The notes: generated by a model not told the origin, from the sequence alone. DNA of 47,393 nt from Rhodospirillaceae bacterium bin65 (GCA_002238725.1 MPMX01000033.1:1-47393); one strand, 5' to 3'; shown: positions 22,525-36,519, numbered from the stretch's first letter. A program made the numbers and translations.

Positions 22525-23157
22525 TCACACTGTCTTGCCCTTGAAGCGGCACAGGTCGTTGACGATGCAGGCCGAGCAGTCGGGCTTGCGCGCCTTGCAG
22601 ACATAGCGCCCGTGCAGGATCAGCCAGTGGTGGGCGTGCTGCCGGAAGCGCGGCGGCGTCGCCTTCTCCAGCTTTTGTTCGACCGCCAGCGGCGTCTTGC
22701 CGGGCGCCAGGCCGGTGCGGTTGCCGACCCGGAAGATATGGGTATCGACCGCGATGGTCGGCTGGCCGAAGGCGATGTTCAGGACGACGTTCGCCGTCTT
22801 GCGGCCGACCCCGGGCAGGGCTTCCAGCGCGGCGCGGTCCTGCGGCACCCGGCTGCCGTGCTTCTCGATCAGGATATGGCTGAGCGCGATGACGTTCTTC
22901 GCCTTGGCGTTGTAGAGCCCGATGGTGCGGATATGCTCTTTCAGTCCGGACTCGCCGAGCGCCACCATCTGCTCCGGCGTCGTCACCTGCGCGAACAGCG
23001 CCTCGGTCGCCTTGTTGACGCCGACATCCGTCGCCTGGGCCGACAGCACGACGGCGACCAGCAGGGTATACTCGTTGACATGGTTCAGCTCGCCCTTCGG
23101 CGCCGGCCGCTGCGCCTCGAAGCGGCTGTACATCTCGACGATATCGGCTTTCTTCAT
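22525..23157 (-). CDS. nth: Endonuclease III
   Basis: 210 residues, close to the E. coli length. A bifunctional DNA glycosylase/AP lyase removing oxidised pyrimidines. Helix-hairpin-helix LEALPGVGRKTANVVLN (about 110-126) contains the catalytic lysine; the catalytic aspartate is in TIAVDTHIFRV (near 139). The C-terminal 4Fe-4S cluster ligands have exact C-x6-C-x2-C-x5-C spacing in CKARKPDCSACIVNDLC. ATG 23157 (MKKADIVEMYSRF) is preferred; an in-frame ATG nine bases upstream is also possible. Confidence 0.96.
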   Translation of the reverse strand: MKKADIVEMYSRFEAQRPAPKGELNHVNEYTLLVAVVLSAQATDVGVNKATEALFAQVTTPEQMVALGESGLKEHIRTIGLYNAKAKNVIALSHILIEKHGSRVPQDRAALEALPGVGRKTANVVLNIAFGQPTIAVDTHIFRVGNRTGLAPGKTPLAVEQKLEKATPPRFRQHAHHWLILHGRYVCKARKPDCSACIVNDLCRFKGKTV

Positions 23158-23202
23158 GGCGCGGACCTTATCACGAAACGGCGAATGGGTTAGGGTTGGG
23201 CC

Positions 23203-23679
23203 ATGAACGCGTCGCCGGTCTTTCTCGACGCCGAACTCCGGCCCAACCGCAGCCTCAGCCCGCGCGGCTTCCGCTGGCTGATGGGCGGCCTGCTGGCGAT
23301 TTCCTTCGTCGCCGGCGTCGTGTTCGTCTCGATCGGGGCCTGGCCGGTCTTCGGCTTTTTCGGGCTGGACGTGCTGCTGATCTGGCTCGCCTTCCGCGCC
23401 AGCTACCGCAGCGGCGCGATGTTCGAATATCTCAAACTGACCCGCGATGCACTGGAGGTGAAGCGCATCCATCCCTCGGGCCGCGAGCAGAGATGGTCGT
23501 TCCAGCCCTGGTGGGTGCGGGTTTCCCTGCCCCGGCCGGTCGAGCACGAGAGCCAGCTTTCACTCTCGTCCCATGGCCGGCGGCTGATCGTCGGCGCCTT
23601 TCTCAGCCCAAGGGAGCGCGGCGAGGTCGCCGACGCGCTGGAAGACGCCCTGCACCGGATGCGCGCCGCGCCGGCCTGA
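23203..23679 (+). CDS. DUF2244 inner-membrane protein
   Basis: 158 residues of the alphaproteobacterial DUF2244 family, function unknown. After a short polar N-terminus with LRPNRSLSPRGFRWLM there are two membrane helices (about 27-46 and 48-64). A soluble C-terminal domain follows with VKRIHPSGREQRW, WWVRVSL and GAFLSPREREGV-like wording (exactly GAFLSPRERGEVADALE). It is divergent from nth across 45 bp, a frequent neighbour in this class. Nothing in the context indicates its job. Confidence 0.88.
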   Translation: MNASPVFLDAELRPNRSLSPRGFRWLMGGLLAISFVAGVVFVSIGAWPVFGFFGLDVLLIWLAFRASYRSGAMFEYLKLTRDALEVKRIHPSGREQRWSFQPWWVRVSLPRPVEHESQLSLSSHGRRLIVGAFLSPRERGEVADALEDALHRMRAAPA

Positions 23680-23718
23680 CCCCTCCGCCCTGGCCGCACC
23701 GGGCGCCGCGCGGCGTCC

Positions 23719-24534
23719 TCAACGCAACCCGAGCACGTCCGCCATGTCGTAAAGGCCCGGCGCGCGACCGGCCGCCCAGCGCGCCGCCCGTACCGCGCCG
23801 CGGGCGAAGATGGCGCGGCTGCCGGCCTTGTGGGTGATCTCAACCCGCTCGCTGTCGGTCGCGAAGACCACTGAATGTTCGCCGGCGACATCGCCGCCCC
23901 GCAGCACGGCGAAGCCGATATCGCCCTGCCGGCGCGCGCCGGTGACGCCGTCCCGGCCGCGGTCGGCGACCGCATTCAGATCGACGCCGCGGCCCCGTGC
24001 GGCGGCGCGGCCGAAGCCGAGCGCCGTGCCCGACGGCGCATCGGCCTTGTGCTTGTGGTGCATTTCCACGATCTCGACGTCCCAGTCGTCGCCCAGTGCC
24101 TTCGCCACCTGCTCGGTGACCGCAAACAGGAGGTTGACCCCCAGGCTCATATTGGGCGCGTAGACCACCGGCACCGACGCGGCAGCGGCCTCCAGGGCGG
24201 CGGTGTGTCCCGGTTCCAACCCGGTGGTGCCGACCACGAGTGCCGTCCCGGTCCCGGCCGCCGCGTCAGCGTGTCCGGCGGCCGCGGCCGGAACGGTGAA
24301 ATCGACCAGCACGTCGCTCGCCCCGGCAGCGGTGCCGGCATCGTCGACCACGGTGACGCCCAGTGGATCGAGCCCGGCGACCGCGCCGGCATCCCGTCCG
24401 ACCGCGGCGTTGCCCGGCAGTTCGGTCGCCGCGCCGATGCGGCAGCCCTCGGCGGCGCCGATTTCCCGGATCAGCATCTGTCCCATCCGGCCGCTGCAGC
24501 CCAGCACGGCAATCCGGCAATCGCCCATATCCAC
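23719..24534 (-). CDS. dapB: 4-hydroxy-tetrahydrodipicolinate reductase
   Basis: 271 residues. The NAD(P)H-dependent reductase of the diaminopimelate/lysine pathway. The N-terminal nucleotide motif is VLGCSGRMGQMLIREI (about 10-25). VDFTVPAAA and VGTTGL line the cofactor site. The family hallmark EIVEMHHKHKADAPSGTALG carries the catalytic His and Lys. The C-terminus is ALYDMADVLGL-like (exactly GLYDMADVLGLR). The sequence is unusually Ala/Gly-rich but all key positions are present. It stands alone between convergent DUF2244 and divergent parDE. Confidence 0.96.
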   Translation of the reverse strand: MDMGDCRIAVLGCSGRMGQMLIREIGAAEGCRIGAATELPGNAAVGRDAGAVAGLDPLGVTVVDDAGTAAGASDVLVDFTVPAAAAGHADAAAGTGTALVVGTTGLEPGHTAALEAAAASVPVVYAPNMSLGVNLLFAVTEQVAKALGDDWDVEIVEMHHKHKADAPSGTALGFGRAAARGRGVDLNAVADRGRDGVTGARRQGDIGFAVLRGGDVAGEHSVVFATDSERVEITHKAGSRAIFARGAVRAARWAAGRAPGLYDMADVLGLR

Positions 24535-24729
24535 ATATCCCGTTCGGCGAATTTTCCCTTCCCTGCCTAAGGCAGCCCGCAGGGCGGCGCAAGGCAGGCG
24601 CCGTGCCGTCGGTCGTGCATCGGCATGAATTTCAGCATCGGAGAGGGCCTGATTTGCTTGCCCCGATTCGATTACGTCTGTATTCGATATTGATTAACTT
24701 AACTACGTTCAGGATTGGGAGATTGATTT

Positions 24730-24996
24730 GTGCGGCAAACGACAACGATGACGGTTCGGCTCAGCGGTGCGCTTAGCGACTTCGTCGCGGCCAACGTCGG
24801 CGAGGCCGGATCCTACGAGAATGTCAGCGAGTATATTCGCGATCTGATCCGGCGTGACAAGGAACGGTCCGAGCGCGAAGCCTTCGACCGCCTCAAGGCC
24901 GAACTCGACCGCGCTTTTGCAGCGCCGGACGATACCTTTCGTGTGCTGTCGGCCGCCGATGTGATCTCGAGAAACAGGGCGCGATCGGGCGCATGA
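24730..24996 (+). CDS. ParD/CopG-family antitoxin
   Basis: 88 residues from GTG 24730, which has GGGAG about 9 bases upstream; ATG 24748 would give 82. A ribbon-helix-helix protein: MTVRLSGALSDFVAANV forms the strand and first helix, and SYENVSEYIRDLIRRD is the characteristic ParD second helix. The acidic C-terminal half should bind the toxin. It overlaps the toxin start by four bases (ATGA). Confidence 0.9.
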   Translation: MRQTTTMTVRLSGALSDFVAANVGEAGSYENVSEYIRDLIRRDKERSEREAFDRLKAELDRAFAAPDDTFRVLSAADVISRNRARSGA

Positions 24997-25307
24997 CCCC
25001 GGTGCGCGTCCAGGACGCAGCCGCAGTCCGCATCGACGAAATCTACCGTTACACCCGCGACCGCTGGGGCGTGACCCAGGCAGACGCCTGCATTGAGGGG
25101 ATGTTCGAAGCGTTCGAGGGTATCGCAACCGGCAAGACGGCGTCGCGGCCGGTTCCGGCGGAATTCGGTGTCGACGGCTATGTTTTCCGGTACAAAAAGC
25201 ATTTCGTCTACTGGAAGAAAATGGGCGACGGGGCGGTCGGCATCGTCACCGTTCTGCACGAACGGATGCACCAGATCGATCGTTTTCTGGAGGACCGCGA
25301 GCCGTAG
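24993..25307 (+). CDS. ParE/RelE-superfamily toxin
   Basis: 104 residues with the RelE/ParE fold: VRVQDAAAVRIDEIYRYTRD at the N-terminus, central FEGIATGKTASRPVP, and VFRYKKHFVYWKKMGDG with IVTVLHERMHQ near the end. ParE members inhibit DNA gyrase, whereas RelE members cut mRNA on ribosomes; pairing with a ParD-type antitoxin favours ParE, but sequence alone does not settle it. It is translationally coupled to the antitoxin. Confidence 0.9.
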   Translation: MTPVRVQDAAAVRIDEIYRYTRDRWGVTQADACIEGMFEAFEGIATGKTASRPVPAEFGVDGYVFRYKKHFVYWKKMGDGAVGIVTVLHERMHQIDRFLEDREP

Positions 25308-25394
25308 GCCTGCATTCCAGACCGGCACGATCCTGTGGACGCTGGTATCAGCATGGCGCACCGGTCACCGTCCCGCCGCGGCTGTCCCCCCTCT

Positions 25395-25931
25395 TCAGGC
25401 CAGGACGTAGCTGCGCAGGGACCGGTACACCGCGCCGTGCCGGGTGAGCCGGCTTTCGTAGAGGCGAAAGTTATCGACCTCGAACGGCGGCGCGCGAAAG
25501 TCGCCATGCTCGGAGAGGAAATTCGCCAGATGATGCCCGGTCTCGCCCTTGATCCGCGCCAGCGTGACATGGGGCTTGAACCGGCGCTCCTCCGGCGCGT
25601 GCCCGGCGCGCACGATGGCGGACTCGATCCTGGCCTGGAGTCGGTCGAGCGCCTCGTTCGCCTCGACCGCGGCCCAGACCGAACGGGCCTTGCGCAGCTT
25701 GCCGAAATGGCCGACGCCGGCCAGCGACAGGGCGAAAGGCGGCGCCTGGACCGCGCCCAGCGCCGAATCGATGTCCTCGGCCCGGTCTTCCGCCACCTCG
25801 CCGATGAAGCGCAGGGTGACGTGATAGTTGTCGGCGTCGATCCAGCGCGCGCCGGGAATGCCGCGTTCCATCATGGAAAGCGTCTCGCGCAAGGTCTCTG
25901 GAAGGCCGAGGCCGACAAAAAGGCGGATCAT
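25395..25931 (-). CDS. thpR: RNA 2',3'-cyclic phosphodiesterase
   Basis: 178 residues of the 2H phosphoesterase superfamily (LigT/ThpR), which hydrolyse 2',3'-cyclic phosphodiesters at RNA ends. Both HxT motifs are present and spaced as usual: YHVTLRFIGE with His37 and PHVTLARIKG with His near 120. I chose ATG 25931 (MIRLFVGLGLPETL), the standard start; the longer open frame upstream is antisense to tesA. It is downstream of the tesA-like gene on the same strand, 89 bp away. Confidence 0.93.
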   Translation of the reverse strand: MIRLFVGLGLPETLRETLSMMERGIPGARWIDADNYHVTLRFIGEVAEDRAEDIDSALGAVQAPPFALSLAGVGHFGKLRKARSVWAAVEANEALDRLQARIESAIVRAGHAPEERRFKPHVTLARIKGETGHHLANFLSEHGDFRAPPFEVDNFRLYESRLTRHGAVYRSLRSYVLA

Positions 25932-26020
25932 GGGATCGGGCGAAAAGGTCTCGCGGAACGGACCGCGGCACAGCGGATACGCCAGAGCAGGCCGTGGGGG
26001 AAGCGTATTTCTCGACCGGG

Positions 26021-26686
26021 CTAGCCGCCGGTCCGCGTTACGAGATTTTCGACGAAGGGTACGATCCGTTCCACGATGACGGACACGCCCTTGGCGTTCG
26101 GGTGGATGAGATCGGGCTGGTTCAGCTTCGGATCCAGCGCCACCCCGTCGAGAAAGAAGGGATAGAGCACAGCGCCGTATTGCCGCGCCAATTCCGGATA
26201 AGCGCTGTTGAAGGCCCGTTCGTATTCCGGGCCCAGATTGCGCGGCGCCATCATGCCGGCGAGCAGGACCGGGATCTTCCTTTCCCTGAGCCGAGCCAGG
26301 ATGGCCTTGAGGTTCGCCCTCGTTTCGGCGGGGTCGAGGCCGCGCAGGCCGTCGTTGCCGCCGAGTTCGACGAGGACATAGTCCGGCTTGGAGGACAGGG
26401 CCCAGCCGAGCCGGGCGCGGCCGCCTGCGGTCGTATCGCCGGAGATGCTGCCGTTCATCACCTTGATGTCGTGGCCGCGCCGGCGCAGCACCGCCTCGAG
26501 CCGGGCGGTGAATCCCTGCGCCGCCGGCAGGCCGTAACCGGCGCCCAGGCTGTCGCCCAGCACCAGCAGCGTACGGGATGCCGCCTGCACCGAAGTCGCG
26601 CCGACCAGGCCGCACAAGAGGGCAAGCGCCCAGATGCTACGGGGAGCCCAACGGTTGATCCGGCGGCGGCCGGTCACATATGCCAT
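26021..26686 (-). CDS. Periplasmic SGNH esterase, TesA-like arylesterase
   Basis: 221 residues. Signal peptide at about 1-35 (basic MAYVTGRRRINRW, hydrophobic IWALALLCGLVGATSV, cleavage near VQAAS). SGNH blocks: block I VLGDSLGAGYGL with the nucleophile serine, block II NGSISGDTT, block III ELGGNDGLRG, and block V DLIHPNAKG with the Asp/His pair. TesA-type enzymes are periplasmic thioesterase/esterase/lysophospholipases. It is divergent from an ABC ATPase/FtsX-permease pair, the conserved tesA-ybbA-ybbP neighbourhood. Confidence 0.93.
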   Translation of the reverse strand: MAYVTGRRRINRWAPRSIWALALLCGLVGATSVQAASRTLLVLGDSLGAGYGLPAAQGFTARLEAVLRRRGHDIKVMNGSISGDTTAGGRARLGWALSSKPDYVLVELGGNDGLRGLDPAETRANLKAILARLRERKIPVLLAGMMAPRNLGPEYERAFNSAYPELARQYGAVLYPFFLDGVALDPKLNQPDLIHPNAKGVSVIVERIVPFVENLVTRTGG

Positions 26687-26814
26687 GGCAGCTTCCTTGA
26701 GCAGCGCCGGCCGAGTCGGACCGGCCGGGTTCGCGGAATAAGGGTCATCTGGGGATCGCGCCGCCGGGATTCCATGGCTGACGCGTTCAACCGCCAGATC
26801 TTTCCGGACCGCCG

Positions 26815-27504
26815 ATGATTGAACTTTCCAATATCCACCTGCGCCTGCCGAGTCTGGCCGGGGAGGTTCACATCCTGCGCGGGATCGACTTCTCGCTCGA
26901 CGCCGGCGCGGCGGCGGCGCTGGTCGGCCCGTCGGGTTCCGGCAAATCGACGATGATGATGGTGCTGGCCGGCCTGGAGCGGCCGAGCGAAGGCACGGTC
27001 GCCGTTGCCGGACAGGAATTGACGGCGATGAACGAGGATACGCTCGCCGTGTTCCGCCGGGACACTATCGGCATCGTTTTCCAGAATTTTCATCTCGTGC
27101 CAACCATGACGGCGCTGGAAAATGTCGCCATGCCGCTGGAATTTGCCGGCCGGGCCGACGCCTTCGACATGGCGAAGGACGGGCTGGCCCAGGTCGGCCT
27201 CTCCCACCGTCTGACCCACTATCCGGCCCAGCTTTCCGGCGGCGAGCAGCAGCGAGTCGCGCTCGCCCGGGCCTGCGCCGCGCGGCCCCGCCTCATTCTG
27301 GCCGACGAGCCGACCGGCAATCTGGACGGCGACACCGGCACCGCGGTGATGGATCTGCTGTTCCACATGCGGGACGAACTGGACATAACCCTGCTGCTGA
27401 TTACCCACGATCCGGTCCTGGCCGAGCGCTGCGGCCGGATCGTGCGCATGGCCGACGGGCGGATCGCCGATCACGGCCTGGCCCCGGCCGTGGCGGCTGA
27501 ATGA
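26815..27504 (+). CDS. ABC transporter ATP-binding protein, YbbA/LolD type
   Basis: 229 residues, a single nucleotide-binding domain: Walker [13 protein letters not shown] (about 39-50), Q-loop [17 protein letters not shown], signature [14 protein letters not shown], Walker [13 protein letters not shown], and switch histidine LLITHD. It belongs to the MacB/LolD group that couples ATP hydrolysis to FtsX-type permeases and acts on envelope substrates rather than classical transport. It overlaps the permease by four bases (ATGA). The substrate is unknown. Confidence 0.95.
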   Translation: MIELSNIHLRLPSLAGEVHILRGIDFSLDAGAAAALVGPSGSGKSTMMMVLAGLERPSEGTVAVAGQELTAMNEDTLAVFRRDTIGIVFQNFHLVPTMTALENVAMPLEFAGRADAFDMAKDGLAQVGLSHRLTHYPAQLSGGEQQRVALARACAARPRLILADEPTGNLDGDTGTAVMDLLFHMRDELDITLLLITHDPVLAERCGRIVRMADGRIADHGLAPAVAAE

Positions 27505-30074
27505 ACGGATTCGGCGCCGATCTGGCGATTGCCACCCGGCTCGCCCGCCGGGAGCTGCGCGCCGGCGTGCGTGGCTTCCGTATCTTTCTGGCCTGCCTGG
27601 CGCTCGGCGTCGCGGCAATCGCCGGCATCGGCTCTCTGGGCACAGCGGTGCGCGAAGGCCTGCGCGCCGATGCCCGGAAAATCCTCGGCGGCGATGTCGC
27701 CGTCCGGCTGATCCATCGCGACGCAAGCCCGGCCGAGCAGGCCTGGCTGCGCCGCAACGCGACGGTGTCGCAGGCCGCCGACCTGCGCGCCATGGCCTAT
27801 ACGACCGGCGGCGAGACCGGGCAGCGCAGCCGGGCTCTCGTCGAACTGAAAGGCGTCGACGGGCTGTGGCCGCTCTACGGCAGCGCCGCAGTCGACGGCG
27901 GGCCTGCCGGGCATGACCGGATTGCCGCGTTGCTGGCGGCGCGCAATGGGGTCTACGGCGTGCTGGTCGACCCGGTGCTGCCGATCCGGCTCGGCGTCGC
28001 GATCGGCGACCGGCTGCGTATCGGCGGGCAATCGTTCGAAATTCGCGGGCTGCTGACCGGCGAACCGGACCGCGGCACCCGCCTGATCAAGCTCGGGCCG
28101 CGCGTCCTGGTGAGCCGCGCGGGGCTCGACGCGACCGGCCTGGTTCGGACCGGCAGCCTGATCTACTTCCATTACCGCCTGAAACTGCCGCCCGGCGCAG
28201 ATGCCGCCGCATTTGCCAGCCGACTGAAAACGGCCTTGCCGAAGGCCGGCTGGCGCGTGCGCTCGCTGGGCGAGGCGTCTCCCGGCGCCCGGCAGTTCCT
28301 CGCCCGGATCACGCTGTATCTGACGTTGGTCGGCCTGACCGCGCTGCTGGTCGGCGGCCTGGGCGTTGCCAACGGGGTGCGCGCCTGGCTCGACGGCCGC
28401 ATCGCGACCATCGCCACCTTCAAATGCCTCGGCGCCTCGGCGCGCATCGTCTTCCTCACCTATCTGATCCAGGTCCTCGTTCTGGCATTCGCCGGAATCG
28501 CCCTCGGCCTGACCGCCGGCGCCATCCTGCCCGCCCTGCTGGCCGGCGCGGTCGAGAGCATCCTGCCGGTCACGCTGCGCCTCGGCATCTATCCGGCGCC
28601 GCTGGCGGTCGCCGCCCTGTTCGGCCTGCTGACCGCGCTCGCCTTTTCGCTCTGGGCCATCGCGCGGGCGCGCGAAGTGCCGCCGGCCATGCTGTTCCGC
28701 CAGACCGTGTCGGCCATCGAAGGCCGGCCGCGGCGGATCTATGCGCTGGCGACCGGGCTGCTCGTCGCCGCGCTGGCCGCGCTCGCGATTCTCACCGCGG
28801 CCGATCCGTTCATTGCGCTCATCTTCATCGGCGGCTGCGCCGGCGCCTTCCTGCTGTTCCGCGGCATGGCCTGGCTGGTTGCGCGGGCGGCGGCCGGCCT
28901 GTCCGATCCGGCGCGCGCCATCCGGCGCGGTCCGAACCTGCGCCTGGCGCTGGCCAACATCCACCGGCCCGGCGCACCGACCGCGAGCGTGATCCTGTCG
29001 CTCGGCCTGGGCGCGACGGTCCTCGTCGCCATCGCGCTGATCCAGGGCAACCTGATGGACCAGGTCCGCCGCCAGATGCCGGACCGGGCACCTGCCTTCT
29101 TCTTCATCGACATCCTGCCCGACCAGGTGGCGCGCTTCGATACGGCGGTGAAGAACACCGACGGCGTCAGCCGGGCGACCCGGATGCCGATGGTGCGTGC
29201 CCGCATCGCGAGGCTGAACGGCGTTCCTGCCGCCGTGGCCGCGGTGCATCCGGACGCGCGCTGGGCGACGCGCAACGAGCGCGGCCTGACCTATGCCGCA
29301 AATCTGCCCGAAGGCTCCCGCCTCATCGCCGGCAAGTGGTGGCCGGCGGACTATCGCGGCCCGCCCCTGGTCTCGTTCGACGCCGAACTGGCGCGCGGCA
29401 TGGGCCTCGGCGTCGGCGACACCATCACCTTCAACGTGCTGGGCCGGGAGATTACCGCGACGATCGCCAATCTGCGCCGCATCCAATGGCGTACGGTGGG
29501 CATGAACTTCACCGTCATTTTCGCGCCCGGCACGCTGGAGAACGCGCCGCACAGCCACATCGCGGCGGTCTATGCGAGGCCGGACTCCGAAAACCGCCTG
29601 CTCGCCGCGGTGAACGGCGCCTTGCCCAACGTCTCCGGGGTCCGGGTGCGCGATGCGCTCAGCGCAGCGGCCGGGCTGCTGGAGAATATCGGTGTCGCGC
29701 TGCGCTCGACCGCGCTGGTGACCCTCGTTGCGGGCCTGCTGGTCCTCGCCGGCGCGATTGCCGCCGGCCACCGCCGGCGCGTTTACGATGCGGTGGTGCT
29801 GAAGGTGCTGGGCGCGACGCGCTGGCGGGTTTTGCGGGCCTTCCTGCTGGAATACGGCCTGCTCGGCCTGGTGACGGCGGCGATCGCCGCCATTCTCGGC
29901 GCGGTCGTTGCATGGGCGGTGCTGACCCTGGCTATGCGCTCGCCCTGGACATTCCTGCCCGCCACCGCCATCGGCACGGCCCTGCTCTGCCTTGCCGTCA
30001 TGCTGCTGTTCGGCTTCGTCGGCACCTGGCAGGCGATGCGACAGAAGCCTGCCGCCCTGCTGCGCAACGAATGA
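27501..30074 (+). CDS. FtsX-like ABC permease, YbbP type
   Basis: 857 residues. Two FtsX-type permease repeats with large periplasmic domains: a first helix at about 25-45 (IFLACLALGVAAIAGIGSLG), a helix bundle at about 265-480 (LTLVGLTALLVGGLGVANGV, LIQVLVLAFAGIALGLTAG, GLLVAALAALAILTA), a second periplasmic domain at about 510-725, and three C-terminal helices (TALVTLVAGLLVLAGAIAAG, YGLLGLVTAAIAAILGAVVA, ATAIGTALLCLAVMLLFGFV). It partners the overlapping ATPase. YbbAP-TesA systems are proposed to extract hydrophobic molecules from the membrane for TesA to hydrolyse; that link is inference from neighbourhood. Confidence 0.93.
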   Translation: MNGFGADLAIATRLARRELRAGVRGFRIFLACLALGVAAIAGIGSLGTAVREGLRADARKILGGDVAVRLIHRDASPAEQAWLRRNATVSQAADLRAMAYTTGGETGQRSRALVELKGVDGLWPLYGSAAVDGGPAGHDRIAALLAARNGVYGVLVDPVLPIRLGVAIGDRLRIGGQSFEIRGLLTGEPDRGTRLIKLGPRVLVSRAGLDATGLVRTGSLIYFHYRLKLPPGADAAAFASRLKTALPKAGWRVRSLGEASPGARQFLARITLYLTLVGLTALLVGGLGVANGVRAWLDGRIATIATFKCLGASARIVFLTYLIQVLVLAFAGIALGLTAGAILPALLAGAVESILPVTLRLGIYPAPLAVAALFGLLTALAFSLWAIARAREVPPAMLFRQTVSAIEGRPRRIYALATGLLVAALAALAILTAADPFIALIFIGGCAGAFLLFRGMAWLVARAAAGLSDPARAIRRGPNLRLALANIHRPGAPTASVILSLGLGATVLVAIALIQGNLMDQVRRQMPDRAPAFFFIDILPDQVARFDTAVKNTDGVSRATRMPMVRARIARLNGVPAAVAAVHPDARWATRNERGLTYAANLPEGSRLIAGKWWPADYRGPPLVSFDAELARGMGLGVGDTITFNVLGREITATIANLRRIQWRTVGMNFTVIFAPGTLENAPHSHIAAVYARPDSENRLLAAVNGALPNVSGVRVRDALSAAAGLLENIGVALRSTALVTLVAGLLVLAGAIAAGHRRRVYDAVVLKVLGATRWRVLRAFLLEYGLLGLVTAAIAAILGAVVAWAVLTLAMRSPWTFLPATAIGTALLCLAVMLLFGFVGTWQAMRQKPAALLRNE

Positions 30075-30198
30075 GCCGGCAACCGTCCGGGGCGGCGAAG
30101 CCGTCGGAATGCGCGGGCGAAGCCCATTGATTTTTCGCGCCCGGACACCAAAATAGCGTACGGGCTTCAATCAACTCAACCGAGGGACTCCGAGAACC

Positions 30199-30948
30199 AT
30201 GGATCCGCGTTACCAGGGTGGCGTCGCCAGCGGGGCCGCAACCGCCGCTGCGATCGACGAAGGCCTGCGGGCTTATATGCTCAAGGTCTACAATTATATG
30301 GCGATCGGCCTCGTCCTGACGGGCGCCGTGGCCTTCGCCGTGATCAATGTTCCGGCGATTTCCAGTATCTTCTTCGCCACGATCCAATCGGGCGGCTACA
30401 CCTATACCCAGCTGACAATGTTCGGCTGGATTGCGTTGTTCGCGCCGCTGCTGTTCGTCTGGGTGTTCGCTTCGCGGCTGCACACCATGGACCCGAACAC
30501 GGCGCAAACGCTGTTCTGGGTCTATGCCGGGCTAATGGGCTTGGCGATTGCGCCGATCGTGGCCGTCTACACCTCGATGAGCGTCGCCAAGGTCTTCTTC
30601 ATGACCGCCGGCACCTTCGGCGCCATGAGCCTCTACGGCTACACGACCAAGCGCGACCTGACGAAATGGGGCTCGTTCCTGATGATGGGCCTGATCGGCG
30701 TCATCATCGCCATGGTCGTCAACATCTTCCTGGCGAGCCCGGCGCTGCACTTCGCCATTTCGGTGATCGGCGTGCTGGTCTTCGTCGGCCTGACCGCCTA
30801 CGACACCCAGCGCATCAAGTCGATGTACGCCGCGGCCGACGGCACCGCCGTGATGACCCGCAAGGCGATCATGGGCGCGCTGCAGCTCTATCTCGACTTC
30901 GTCAACATGTTCCTGCTGCTGCTGATGCTGTTCGGCAACCGCGAATAG
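30199..30948 (+). CDS. Bax inhibitor-1 family membrane protein
   Basis: 249 residues with about seven hydrophobic helices from residue 35 to the end, the BI-1/YbhL/YccA family (UPF0005), whose members act as calcium-leak channels or modulators of membrane proteases. Typical segments are MLKVYNYMAIGLVLTG near the N-terminus, GLTAYDTQRIKSMY, and the C-terminal ALQLYLDFVNMFLLLL. GAGGGACTCCGAGAACC precedes the ATG at 30199. It is followed by a strong terminator. Confidence 0.95.
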   Translation: MDPRYQGGVASGAATAAAIDEGLRAYMLKVYNYMAIGLVLTGAVAFAVINVPAISSIFFATIQSGGYTYTQLTMFGWIALFAPLLFVWVFASRLHTMDPNTAQTLFWVYAGLMGLAIAPIVAVYTSMSVAKVFFMTAGTFGAMSLYGYTTKRDLTKWGSFLMMGLIGVIIAMVVNIFLASPALHFAISVIGVLVFVGLTAYDTQRIKSMYAAADGTAVMTRKAIMGALQLYLDFVNMFLLLLMLFGNRE

Positions 30949-30973
30949 CCCGGCGGCACGACCGACGGAAAAC

Positions 30974-31007
30974 ACGGCCCGGCCCCAGCGCCGGGCCGTT
31001 TTCTTTT
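30974..31007 (+). terminator. Rho-independent terminator after the BI-1 gene
   Basis: ACGGCCCGGC (30974-30983) pairs perfectly with GCCGGGCCGT (30990-30999) around a 6-nt loop, followed by a T-rich tail interrupted by one C. It lies 25 bp after the stop codon. Confidence 0.93.
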
Positions 31008-31010
31008 GAC

Positions 31011-31309
31011 TGAATTTCCTGCCAATGGAGGCCGGTTCGTTCGCCGAAGGCCCTCGCTGCAGACGAAGTGAGCTATTCTGAAAATCCACAGTGCTTCCCC
31101 GGCCGACCAACGGGAGAGCCGGGGCCCAGAGCTGACCCGACAGGCCTATCCCTTTGGCTCTGGTCCCCGGATCGTCGCTGCGCTCCGTCCGGGGCAACAT
31201 TCTGGGAGCCTGGGTAGGGCCCGAGCCAATTGACTGTTCCGAAACACGCTGATTTCAGAAGGCAGCTATGCCGGCGAAACGGCTTTTCCCGCAACTACAG
31301 GGTTAGCAA
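31011..31309. other. Intergenic gap with a dispersed-repeat fragment
   Basis: Between the convergent BI-1 gene and pyrF. I see no gene. The segment at about 31150-31200 (CCCGGATCGTCGCTGCGC core) matches 1348-1370 and looks like part of a dispersed repeat. Confidence 0.5.
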
Positions 31310-32026
31310 TCAAGCAAAATTCGCCGCGATGCGCTCCTGGATGGCCGCCGCTGCTGCGGCCGGGTCGGGCGCGGTGCGGATCGGGCGGCCGATCACCAGA
31401 TAGTCGGCGCCGAGATCGAACGCCTGCTCGATATCGACCGCGCGTTTCTGGTCGTCCGACGGCCGGTTGAGGCCGGGCCGGATGCCGGGGCAGACCGCGA
31501 TCAGCTCGTCGCCGACGCTCTCGCGCAGGGCCTTCACCTCCAGGCCCGACGACACCACCCCGGCGCAGCCCAGCGCCAGCGCCCGCTTCGCCCGCGACAG
31601 CACGACCCGCCCGATATCCGCCTCGAAGCCCAGATCGTCCATATCGCCCCGGTCGAGGCTGGTCAGCACGGTGACTGCCAGGATGCCGAGTCCGTCGTCT
31701 GCCTCCGCCGCTTCAACGGCCGCTTCCATCATGGCGTCGTTGCCGTGCACGGTGCAGAAGGTCGCGCCGCGGCCGGAGAGGTTGCGCACGGCAGCGCCGA
31801 CCGTCGCCGGGATGTCGAAGAATTTGAGGTCGACGAAGACCTTCCTGTCCCGCGCGGTCAGCCAGTCGAGCAGGGCGAAATAGTCGCCGCCCATCATCAG
31901 CTCCAGGCCGATCTTGTAGAAGCACACCGTTTCGCCCAGGCCGGTCACGATGGCTTTCGCCTCGCCGGCGGTCGGCACGTCGAGCGCCAGAATCAGGCGT
32001 TCTTCCGGAGGGATCGCCTTCGTCAC
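31310..32026 (-). CDS. pyrF: Orotidine 5'-phosphate decarboxylase
   Basis: 238 residues, usual for PyrF. Converts OMP to UMP, the last step of de novo UMP synthesis. LILALDVPTAGEA opens the barrel, VFVDLKFFDIPATV carries the catalytic Lys/Asp set, and PGIRPG with LVIGRPIRTAPDP forms the phosphate-binding end. It lies 30 bp downstream of gyrB on the same strand, so it is probably co-transcribed. Confidence 0.97.
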   Translation of the reverse strand: MTKAIPPEERLILALDVPTAGEAKAIVTGLGETVCFYKIGLELMMGGDYFALLDWLTARDRKVFVDLKFFDIPATVGAAVRNLSGRGATFCTVHGNDAMMEAAVEAAEADDGLGILAVTVLTSLDRGDMDDLGFEADIGRVVLSRAKRALALGCAGVVSSGLEVKALRESVGDELIAVCPGIRPGLNRPSDDQKRAVDIEQAFDLGADYLVIGRPIRTAPDPAAAAAAIQERIAANFA

Positions 32027-32056
32027 GCCGCGCCCGGATTCAGCCTTGCATAAGGA

Positions 32057-36519
<4,463 letters not shown>

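Noticed and set aside
27471..30170. Long minus-strand open frame opposite the FtsX permease (899 codons)
   Set aside because: A GC-driven antisense shadow, rich in Gln, Arg, Gly and Ala with no domain.
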